A stretch of DNA of 64,000 nucleotides from Gavia stellata (Eukaryota; Chordata; Aves; Gaviiformes; Gaviidae), in NCBI RefSeq assembly GCF_030936135.1, contig NW_026777143.1, positions 38,715-102,714 of the forward strand, given 5' to 3'. Of the stretch, positions 51,374-60,651 are shown piece after piece. The position numbers and the translations under genes were made by a program. The notes under the pieces are model-generated. The model had not been told where the DNA came from. It did no database searches and saw only the letters and a program-made list of their open reading frames with translations. Position 1 is the stretch's first letter; every line of letters starts with the position of its first letter.

Positions 51374-54300
51374 ATGGAGTTCCTGACGGGGTACCGGGCG
51401 GAGCTGCTGGAACTGGTCTCGCTGGTGCTGGGCTGGCGGCGGGGGGGCCGGGGGGGCCCCCCCGAAGCCGGGGTCCTGCGGCGGCTGCCCCCCGAGCCGG
51501 GGCCCTGGGTGCTGCACGCGCTGCCCAACACCCGCCTGGGGGTGGCCCTGCCCGCGGGGGGGGCCCGGCGCGGGGGGGGGCCCTGCGGGGACCCCCGGGG
51601 CCCCTCTGCGGGGACACGGCCCTGACGCTGCCCGACCTGCGCCGCACCTTGGCCTTCGTCAGCCTGGAGGAGGAGGAGGAGGAGGAGGGCGGCAGGGCCC
51701 CCCCGGGTAACGGCCCCCCCCGGGACCCCCACAAGTGACCCCAAGGAGACCCCCCCCCGGTCCCCCCACAGGACCCCGAACCTGACCCCAAAGAGACCCC
51801 CCCCGGTCCCCCCACAGGACCCCAAACCTGACCCCAAAGAGACCCCCCCGGTCCCCCCACAGCACCCCAAACCTGACCCCAAAGAGACCCCCCCGGTCCC
51901 CCCACAGGACCCCGAACCTGACCCAGATGTGACCCTGAACTTCACCCTGGGGGGGGACCCCAAACCTGACCCCAAAGAGACCCCCCCAGTCCCCCCACAG
52001 GACCCCGAACCTGACCCCAAAGAGACCCCCCAGTCCCCCCACAGCACCCCAAACCTGACCCCAAAGAGACCCCCCCGGTCCCCCCACAGGACCCCAAACC
52101 TGACCCCAAAGAGACCCCCCCGGTCCCCCCACAGGACCCCAAACCTGACCCCAAAGAGACCCCCCGGTCCCCCCACAGCACCCCAAACCTGACCCCAAAG
52201 AGACCCCCCCAGTCCCCCCACAGCACCCCAAACCTGACCCCAAAGAGACCCCCCCGGTCCCCCCACAGGACCCCAAACCTGACCCCAAAGAGACCCCCCC
52301 AGTCCCCCCACAGCACCCCAAACCTGACCCCAAAGAGACCCCCCCGGTCCCCCCACAGGACCCCAAACCTGACCCCAAAGAGACCCCCCCGGTCCCCCCA
52401 CAGGACCCCAAACCTGACCCCAAAGAGACCCCCCCCGGTCCCCCCACAGCACCCCAAACCTGACCCCAGATGTGACCCTGAACTTCACCCTGGGGGGGGA
52501 CACCCTGGGGGGGGACCCCAAACCTGAGCCCAAAGGGACCCCCAGCTCTCCCCACTGTGGGCCCCCCCAGATTCCCCCCGTGGGACCCCAAACCTGACCC
52601 CACAGGCGCCCTGAGACCCCCCCCCCATGGGACCCCAAATCTGAGCCCAATCCTGACCCCAAGGGACTCCCAACCTCAGCCGGGGGGGGACCCCAAACCC
52701 CACCCCCGGAGGGACCCCATGGGGCACCCAGGGCGAGTCCCAGGGTCCCCCCGGACCCCCCCGACCCCCCCGTCCCCCCCCAGGCCGGGTGCTGGTGGTG
52801 ACGCGGGTGCTGCTGCTGACGGACGCCCGCGGGGTCCCCCTGGGCTTCGACTTCGAGTTGGGGTCCCCCCGCGCCCCCCCCGCGCCCCCCCCGGCCCGCC
52901 GGGCCCTGGCCCTGCTCTGCCGCGCCATGGGGTGCCCCATGGCCGGGGGGCCCCCCCGCCGCCCCCGCCAGCTCACCGTGGGGGACGCCGGCCTGCATGC
53001 GTGAGTGCCCCCCCCCCCGGCACCTTTTGGGGTGCCCCCCCCGTCGCTCCCCTGGGACACACGTCCCCCCCCAGGGTGCCCCCCCGTGACCCCCCCGTCC
53101 CCCCCCAGCGCCCTGCAGCCGGCCGCCGCACGCCTGGGGGTGACGCTGGTGGGGACCCCCGCTGCGGGGGCTGGGGGCCCCCCCCCACCCTCGCCCCCCC
53201 CGCGCTGCGCTCCCGCCTCTGCCACGCCTGCGGGGGGCTCGCCGGGACCCCGCTGCCGTGGTGAGGGGGGGCCGGGGGGGGCCGGGGGCGTCCCTGGGGG
53301 ATGCAGAGGCAGGGGGGTGCCTGGGGTGCCATGGGGCGCAGGGGGGTGCAGGGGGTGCCTTGGGGTGCAATGGGGGGGTAGGGGGGTGCCATGGGGGGGC
53401 AGGGGGGTGCAGGGGGTGCCTGGGGTGCAATGGGGGGGGTAGGGGGGTGCCTGGGGTGCCATGGGGGGGTAGGGGGTGCAGGGGGTGCCTGGGGTGCAAT
53501 GGGGGGGTAGGGGGGTGCCTGGGGTGCCATGGGGGGGCAGGGGGGTGCAGGGAGGTGCCATGGGGCGCAGGGGGGTGCAGGGGGTGCCTTGGGGTGCAAT
53601 GGGGGGGCAGGGGGGGTGCAGGGGGTGCCTTGGGGTGCAAAGGGGCGCAGGGGGGGTGCAGGGGGTGCAAAGGGGCGCAGGGGGTGCAATGGGGTGCAAT
53701 GGGGCGCAGGGGGGTGCCTTGGGGTGCAATGTGGGGGGGTAGGGGGGTGCAGGGGGTGCAATGGGGTGCAGGGTGGTGCAGGGGGTACAATGGGGTGCAG
53801 GGGGTGCAATGGGGCGCAGGGGGGGTGCATTGGGGTGCAAAGGGGCGCAGGGGGGTGCATTGGGGTGCAATGGGGGGGTAGGGGGGTGCAGGGGGTGCAT
53901 TGGGGCGCAGGGGGTGCATTGGGGCGCAGGGGGGTGCACAGGAGGGGTCCAGGCCCCCCCAGCGCTGCCGTGCTGTACCGCTCCGAGGGGTGCCGGGTAC
54001 GTGGGGTGCCCGGGGGTGCGGAGGGGTTTGGGGGTGCAGGGGGGAGGCACGGGGGTGTTTGGGGGTGCAGGGGGGGTGCTGCCGCCCCCTGACCCCCCTC
54101 CAGCCCGCAGTGCCGGGCCGTGCTGTACTGCTCCGAGGGGTGCCGTGCGGCCGAGGCGCTCGGGGTGCACCGGGGGTGGTGCCGCCAACTCGGGGGGTTC
54201 ATGGGGCGCGCGGCCGCCCTGGCGCAGCTGCCCTTCACCTTCACCGCAGGTGGGGGGCGCGGGGGGGCGAGGCCTGGGGAGGGACAGGGGTTGGGGGTGC

Positions 54301-57300
54301 AGCTGGGAGGGAGTGGGGTGCTGGGGGTGCAGCAGGGTCAGGGGGGTGCAATGGGGTCGGGGGGGTGCAGTAGGGTCGGGGGTCCAATGGGGTCGGGGGT
54401 GGAATGGGGTTCTGGGGGGTGCAGTGGGGTTCTGGGGGTGCAATGGGGTGCTGGGGGGTGCAATGGGGTCAGTGGGGAATGGGGTTTTGGGGGTGCAATG
54501 GGGTTCTGGGGGGTGCAATGGGGTAGGGGGATGCAATGGGGTTTTGGGGGCCCAATGGGGTTCTGGGGGTGCAGTAGAGTCGGGGGGTGCAATGGGGTCA
54601 GGGGGTGCAATGGGGGTTTGGGGGTCCAATGGGGTTCTGGGGGGCGCAGTGGGGTTCTGGGGGTGCAATGGGGTCGGGGGGTGCAATGGGGTTTTGGGGG
54701 CCCAATGGGGGTCGGGGTGCAATGGGGTGCTGGGGGTGCAATGGGGTCGGGGGGTGCAATGGGTGCCGTAGGGCACAGCAGGGTGCTGTTGGGTGCCATG
54801 GGGTGTCCTCCCGCCCCCCAGAGGTGACGAGCGAGACCTTCGACAAGGAGCGGTTTCCTGCGGGCGCGGGGGCTCACCCGGGGGGGGTGGGCCCACCTCA
54901 GCATGCTGGTGCGGGCCCCCGACTACGGTGTGGGGCTGGGGGGGGGGCAGCCACCCCCCAGGACACCCCACGGTGAGCGGCTGCAGGGGGGGACGGATGG
55001 ACCGGGGGGGCTGGGGGCAATGGGGGTAACTGGGGGGCTCAGGGGGGCAATGGGGGAGTGCTGAGAGGGTAAATGGGGGGCTCGGGGGGGGCTCTGGGGG
55101 CTTGGGGGAGCAATGGGGGGCAGTGGGAGAGCACTGAGGGGGTAATTGGGGGCTCGGGGGGGGCTCGGGGGGGGCACTTGGGGGGATTGTGGACTCGGGG
55201 GTTAATTGGGGGACTCTGGAGGTTACTGGGGGGCTCTGGGAGGTGGTGGGGGGGGCCCCGGGGGCGCTGGGGCTGGGGGGTCGCTGATGCCCTGTGCCCC
55301 CTCCCAGACCCCCCTTTGAGGGGCTGCAGCCGGCGGGGGAGGTGGCGCTGCCCCCCGCCCCCTCCGAGGCCCCCCCCGCCAACAGCTTCTTCAGTGAGTG
55401 CGGGGGGGGCACGGGAGGGGTTGGGGGGCAATGGGGCTTCAACGGGAGACACTGGGGGTGCAACGGGGGGGGCCTTGGGGGTGCATTGGGCATTCATTGG
55501 GGGACACTGGGGGGGTCCTGGGGGTGCACAGAGTGCTCCGAGGGCTGATGGGGGGGCCGTGGGGTGATGCAGGGGGCTGGGGGGGGCCGTGGGGCGCCAG
55601 GGGCTACAGCGGGGTGCCGGGGGGGTTGGGGGGTGCTGGGGGGGCCGGGGGGGGGGCATGGGGTAGTGAGGAGTTCTGGGGGGTGCCGTGGGGTGCAGCA
55701 GGGTGCCGGGGGGGTTGGGGGGTGCTGAGGGGGGGCATGGGGTAGTGAGGGGTGCCGTGGGGTGCCGTGGGGGTGCAGCGGTGGTGCCAGGGGGGTGGGG
55801 GGTGCTGGGGGGGGCATGGGGTAGTGAGGGGTGCCGTGGGGGTGCCGTGGGGTGCCGTGGGGTGCAGCGGGGTGCCTGACCCCCCCAGGCTCCTGGCAGC
55901 AGTACTACGCTTGGCGGGGGCTGCCCCTCAGCTCCCCCCTGGCCGCGCTGCTCTCCTACCCCCTGAGCCTCTACTACGTCGTCACCAGCCTCGCGCCCCA
56001 ACACTGTGAGCGGGGGCCGGGGGGGGCCGGGGGGGGGCCGGGGGGTGCTGGGGGGCATGGGGGGGCCGGGGGGGGAGTGGGGGCTCTGGTGCAGGGGTGA
56101 CCCCGGGATTCAGGGGTCCCCCGGCAGAGCCAGGTCGTCCCCCTGCTAATGGGGGTCCCCATTTGGGGTCCCCTCGGGGGGGGGTCCCATTTTAGGGGGT
56201 GCCCTTTTGGGGTGTCCCCTTTTGGGGGGTGCCCTGGGGTGGGTTCCCTTTGGGGTGGTGCCCTTGGGGGTCCCCACTGAGGGTCCCTCGGGGTCCCCCA
56301 GTCCCGGAGCTGAACATCCTGAGGAAGCGCTCGCTGCGGGTGCAGGTGGAGGAGAGCGGCCGGGAGCTGCAGCTGGTCGGGCTCTTCTGGGTGAGCACTG
56401 GGAGGGACTGGGAGCACTGGGAGGGACTGGGAGGGACTGGGGGGACTGGGAGGCACTGGGAAAGACTGGGGAGACTGGGAGGGACTGGAGCTGCAGCTGG
56501 TTGGGCTCTTCTGGGTGAGCACTGGGAGGGACTGGGAGCACTGGGAGGGACTGGGAGGGACTGGGGGGACTGGGAGGCACTGGGAAAGACTGGGGAGACT
56601 GGGAGGGACTGGGAGCTGCAGCTGGTCGGGCTCTTCTGGGTGAGCACTGGGAGGGGACTGGGAGCACTGGGAGGGACTGGGAGCACTGGGGAGGACTGGA
56701 GGGACTGGGGGGACTGGGAGGGACTGGGGCGCTGGGAGGGACTGGGGGCGCTGGGGGGACTGGGAGCACTGGGGAGGACTGAGGGCACTGGTGGGACTGG
56801 GAGCGACTGGGAGCTACAGCTGGTCAGGCTCTTCTGGGTGAGCACTGGGAGGGACTGGGAGCACTGGGGAGGACTGGGAAGGTCTGGGGGAACTGGGACT
56901 GAGAACACTGAGAGGGACTGGGAGGCACTGGGAAGGACTGGGGGAACTGGGACTGAGAACACTGAGAGGGACTGGGAGCACTGGGAGGCACTGGGAAGGT
57001 CTGGGGGAACTGGGACTGGGAGCACTGGGAGGCACTGGGAGGCACTGGGAAGGACTGGGGGAACTGGGACTGAGGACACTGAGAGGGACTGGGAGCACTG
57101 GGAGGCACTGGGAGGGCACTGGAAGGACTGGGGGAACTGGGACTGAGAACACTGAGAGGGACTGGGAGCACTGGGAGGCACTGGGAGGCACTGGGGGAAC
57201 TGGGACTGAGGACACTGAGAGGGACTGGGAGCACTGGGAGGCACTGGGAGGCACTGGGAAGGACTGGGGGAACTGGGACTGAGAACACTGAGAGGGACTG

Positions 57301-59383
57301 GGAGCACTGGGAGGCACTGGGAAGGACTGGGGGAACTGGGACTGAGGACACTGAGAGGGACTGGGAGCGCTGGGGGTGGGTGGGCAGAGGGTGTCAGGGT
57401 CTGTCAGAGGGGTTGGGGGGCTCAGGGGGGTTGGGGGGGCTCACCACCCCCCCCCACCCCCACCCCCCCCCGTGCCCCAGGAGCTGTCGGTGCTGCTGCC
57501 CCACGTCTCCCTGGAGCTGCTGTTCCTGGGGGGCTCCGTGCCCCCCACCATGGACGGGCGGCGATTCCTGCTGCACCGCACGGTGGGGAGGGGGGCGGGG
57601 GGGTCATGGGGGGCACATGGGGGGCGGGGGGGCCATGGATGCAGTGACCTGAGGGGCTGGGGGGGGGGGGGGATGGGTGGAGGGGTGTCATGGGGGGGGA
57701 CGTGGGGTGCACAGGAGCACTTTGGGGGGGGGAAAGGGGGCCTGGCACAGTTGGGGGGGGCAGCTGGGGGCTCTGGGGGAAGTTGGGGGTGCCGGGGGGG
57801 CAGTTTGGGGGTGCTGGGGGGCAGCTGAGGTGCCGGGGGGGGCCATGACCCCCCAGCTGAGTGCCTGACCTGCCCCCCCCCCCCAGGAGGTGCAGGAGCT
57901 GCTCCCAGGGACCCCCCCCAAAGGCGGGGGGGCCCCGGGGGGTGCAGGTGGGGTTCAGCACCCGCCCCGGCCCCCGCCCCGACCTCGTCATCGGTGAGTG
58001 GGGGCGGGGGGGGCGGGGGGGGTTCAGGGGGGGCAAGGGGTGATGGGGGGGGGGCACGGGGGGAGGCAGCTGGGGGGCAGTTGGCGGTGCGGGGGGGCAG
58101 TTGGGGGGGCACAGGAGGCAGCCTGGGGGGCAGTTGGGGGGCACAGGGGGCAGCTGGGGGGGCAGTTGGCAGTGCGGGGGGGCAGTTGGGGGGCACAGGG
58201 GGCAGCTGGGGGGTCAATGGGGTCACGTGGGGTCTCTGGGTCCCCCCCAGGGTTCAACCCCGGCTTCGCCCTGAAGGAGTCGTGGTTCAGCGCCCTCCCC
58301 CGCCTGCAGGTCAGACCCCGATGACCACTGGGGACCCCCCTCATCCCCCCCTGGGACCCCCCGGGACCCCCCAGTAACCCCTGGAGACCTGCCGAACCCC
58401 CCAACACCCGCAGGGTCTCCAAACAATGCCCCCCGGGACCCCCCCAACGCCCCCGGGGACCCCCCAATGACCCCCAAGGAGCCCCCCCCATAGCCCCAAC
58501 AGCCCCCAGGGCCCCCAATCCCCCCCAGCACCCCAATGCCCCGGGGTCGGGGGGGGACACGACCCCGACGCGGGGTCCCCTGGGCGGGGGGCGGGGCGGA
58601 GCCCCAGTCGGAGGGATCCCGGACACGGGGGGTCCCCCGGGGGGGCAGTGCCGGACGATGGGTGTCGTCCCCCCCCAGGCGCAGCGGGGTGCCGGCGTAC
58701 TTCGCGGAGGGGGGGGAGTACGGCTGCGCCGTGGCGGGGCGGCCGTGGGGGGCGGGCCACGGGGGGGGGCACCGGCCCCCCCCTCCTCAACCCCTTCCGC
58801 TGCCCCTTCCGCCGGCCCGGCCTCGACAACGCCCTGCCCTGGTGAGCCTGACCCCTGACCCCTGACCCCGGCCTGCCCCTGCCCCCTCACGTCACCCCGA
58901 GCCCACACCTGGTCTTTGACCCGACCCCCGACCCTGAACCCCAACCCCTGAGCCAACCTCTGACCTGACCCCTGAGCTCTGAACCCGTAGCCAACCTTTG
59001 ACCTGACCCTTAACCCTGACGGACCTGACCTTTGGCCCAGCACTTGACCCTGACCCCAACTGCTGACCTGACCTCTGACCCCAGCACCTGACCCCTCAGC
59101 CAACCTCTGACCCTGACCACAACCCCCGTCTGGCCCTGACCCCTCGTTGACCCCACCCACTAGCCCTGACCTCCGAACCCACCCCGGCTCCATCCTGACC
59201 CCAGCTGACCTCTGCCCTTTGACCCCAGGTACGCCAACGCCTTCATCTTCCAGCTGCTCTACAAGGGGGGGGCAGGGGGACCCCGCCCCCGCCCCGCAGC
59301 GGCCGCCGTCCCCCGCTCCCCCCCCCGCCAGCCCCCCCCCCCAGCGGCGCCGCGACAAGCGCCCCCCCCGCCGCCGCCGCTGA
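51374..59383 (+). CDS. ZMYND15: ZMYND15, MYND zinc-finger protein 15
   Basis: ZMYND15 is a testis-enriched MYND protein reported to act as a transcriptional repressor in spermatids. About thirteen exons align with human ZMYND15: MEFLTGYRAELLELVSLVLG; FVSLEEEEEEE; RPRQLTVGDAGLHA; the MYND finger (CHACGG, CPQCRAVLYCSEGCR, HRGWC); LPFTFTAEVTSETFDKE; SWQQYYAWRGLPLSSPLAAL; PELNILRKRSLRVQVEES; LSVLLPHVSLELLFLG; PDLVIGFNPGFALKESW; RVPAYFAEGGEYGC; NPFRCPFRRP; WYANAFIFQLLYKG; and a basic tail RRRDKRPPRRRR. At least six frame breaks occur in homopolymers, for example near 51570-51600, 53188, 54851 (TTT), 57936, 58686 and the G8 run at 59266. Splice sites are otherwise intact, which argues against a pseudogene. 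Several introns hold satellites seeded by copies of exon edges. Confidence 0.9.
51740..52490. repeat. ZMYND15: 45-bp tandem repeat, intronic or coding VNTR of ZMYND15
   Basis: About fifteen units of 45 bp (a few 44 or 46 bp, differing in C-run length), each ending in an acceptor-like ccccccacag. In one frame a unit reads DPKPDPKETPPVPPQ, 15 residues. It follows the Glu-rich segment of exon 1 and precedes the exon beginning VLVVTRVLLLTD. A donor GTAACG at 51707 would make it intronic. If that donor is not used, it would encode a Pro/Asp/Lys repeat where human ZMYND15 has a disordered acidic stretch. Confidence 0.85.
53285..53950. repeat. Satellite in the ZMYND15 intron that splits the MYND finger
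   Basis: Words 'ggggtgcaatggggcgcag' and 'ggggtgccttggggtgcaa' alternate in 24-60 bp units across the intron between the CHACGG half and the CPQC half of the MYND finger. The 1,000-residue minus-strand open frames arise from this array and its neighbours. Confidence 0.9.
53963..53996 (+). pseudogene. Partial copy of the MYND exon with splice sites
   Basis: The segment repeats the core of the true exon (near 54118-54150), encoding AVLY-SEGCR, but the Tyr-Cys of the finger reads Tyr-Arg (CGC for TGC). It is preceded by a C-run plus CAG acceptor and followed by a GTACGT donor, so it could be spliced as a 34-nt exon that would break the frame. Confidence 0.75.
54300..54785. repeat. Satellite in ZMYND15 intron
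   Basis: Units around 'ggggttctgggggtgcaat' and 'ggggtcggggggtgcaat' (17-35 bp) between the exons encoding LPFTFTA and EVTSETF. Confidence 0.85.
55560..55885. repeat. Satellite in ZMYND15 intron
   Basis: Units containing 'ggggtgccgtggggtgcagc' and 'gggcatggggtagtgagg', about 55-110 bp, immediately before the exon encoding SWQQYYAW. Confidence 0.8.
56391..57370. repeat. 'actggga' satellite in ZMYND15 intron with three extra exon-8 ends
   Basis: The array begins at the donor of the exon encoding ...LQLVGLFW and is made of 'actgggaggcactggga' words, later as units of about 63 bp with 'ctgagaacactgagaggg'. Three further copies of the exon end plus its donor (GAGCTGCAG...TTCTGG then GTGAGC) lie at about 56487-56520, 56611-56645 and 56810-56843. 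Confidence 0.9.
58035..58225. repeat. Short satellite in ZMYND15 intron
   Basis: Units of 'ggggggcagttggggggcac' with 'agggggcagctgg' before the exon encoding FNPGFALKESW. Confidence 0.75.
58860..59226. repeat. 'ctgacc' degenerate repeat in the last ZMYND15 intron
   Basis: The intron is rich in 'tgacccctgacc' and 'aacctctgacctgaccc' words, a degenerate array on a 6-bp theme, less G-rich than neighbouring introns. Confidence 0.7.
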
Positions 59384-59462
59384 GGGGCAGCGAGGGGCTC
59401 GTTCATTGGGGGCGATTCGTTAACGGGGGCGATTAACGAGGGGCCACGGGGGGGGGGGGGGC

Positions 59463-59468
59463 AATAAA
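59463..59468 (+). terminator. ZMYND15: ZMYND15 polyadenylation signal
   Basis: AATAAA 80 bp after the predicted stop codon (59383), in a short 3' untranslated region. Confidence 0.85.
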
Positions 59469-59469
59469 C

Positions 59470-59860
59470 GTGTGTTTTGAGCAACAGGCGGAGCCTCGGG
59501 GTGTCCCCTCTGCCCCCCCATCTCCTGCCCCACGGCGGGGCCTGTCCCGCGGGGACCGAGGGGCGGGCGGGGGCCGTCACCCGCTGGCGCCCCTGACCCT
59601 TGCTCGCCCCACGCCCAACGCCGCCATTGTCCCCATCGTCCCCTTGTCCCCGTCCCCGCCCCGCTGACATCACCGGCCGATGATCTTGCGGGCACCCACT
59701 CCCCCCCCGCCCCGTCACCCGCCCCGTCACCCGCCCCGCCCCCCCGAGCCGGCCCCCATATACAGGTGTGCGCACCTGCGGGGCCCCAACCGCGCAGGGG
59801 CCGCTGCTGTGGCGCCATAGGGGCTATAGGGCTCTCTGCTGCTCGCGGGCTCGCTATAGG
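59470..59860. other. ZMYND15-CLDN7 intergenic stretch, nothing recognised
   Basis: GC-rich, non-repetitive sequence between the ZMYND15 poly(A) signal and a satellite. No exon or RNA gene is recognised. Confidence 0.5.
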
Positions 59861-60345
59861 GTCTGGGGGGGGGTCTGCTGCTCGTGGGGTCTCTATAGGG
59901 TCTGGGGGGGGGTCTGCTGCTCGCGGGCTCGCTATAGGGTCTGGGGGGGGGTCTGCTGCTCGTGGGGTCTCTATAGGGTCTCTGTGGGCTCCCCGCTGCT
60001 CGTGGGGTCTCTATAGGGTCTCTGTGGGCTCCCCGCTGCTTGTGGGGTCTCTATAGGGTCTCTGTGGGCTCCCCGCTGCTCGTGGGGTCTCTATAGGGTC
60101 TGTGGGGGGGTCTGCTGCTCGTGGGGTCTCTATAGGGTCTCTGTGGGCTCCCCGCTGCTCGTGGGGTCTCTATAGGGTCTCTGTGGGCTCCCCGCTGCTC
60201 GTGGGGTCTCTATAGGGTCTCTGTGGGCTCCCCGCTGCTCGTGGGGTCTCTATAGGGTCTCTGTGGGCTCCCTGCTGCTCGTGGGGTCTCTATAGGGTCT
60301 CTGTGGGCTCCCCGCTGCTCGTGGGGTCTCTATAGGGTCGCTGCC
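59860..60345. repeat. 41-bp satellite upstream of CLDN7
   Basis: About twelve units of 'ctcgtggggtctctataggg' plus 'tctctgtgggctccccgctg'. The first four have 'tctggggggg' in place of 'tctctgtggg'. Related 'ctatagggt' words continue loosely to 60620, right up to the CLDN7 start. Confidence 0.9.
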
Positions 60346-60651
60346 GCCTCCCTCTCTATACTGTCCCTGTTCGCTGTGCCTGTACGGTTGCTTTAGGGTC
60401 TCCGCTGCTCCGACAGTCTCTGCGGGGTGTCTGGAGGGCATCTATAGGCGCTCTGTAGGGTGTCTCCAGGCTCTTCTTAGGACGTCCCCATAGGGTCTGC
60501 CCAGGCTGTCTGTAGGGTCTCTGTAGGGCACCTATAGGCTCCTTCTCGTAGGGCGCCCGCGGCTCGCCCCGGGCCGTCTGCAGGGTCGCCGTAGGCCGTC
60601 CGTAGGGCCCCCCCTAGGGCTGCCGGCCCCCGTCCCGCCGCGGGGGGGGCG

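Noticed and set aside
50407-53919. 1,170-codon open frame on the minus strand (and a 1,002-codon one at 52485-55493)
   Set aside because: Both are translations of G/C satellites opposite ZMYND15 ([18 protein letters not shown] type). Stops are rare in such DNA, and conserved ZMYND15 exons with splice sites occupy the other strand.
51374-59383. ZMYND15 as a decayed pseudogene
   Set aside because: Despite many frame breaks, splice sites, zinc-ligand residues, the C-terminal basic tail and the poly(A) signal are intact, and the breaks sit in homopolymers as in neighbouring essential genes.
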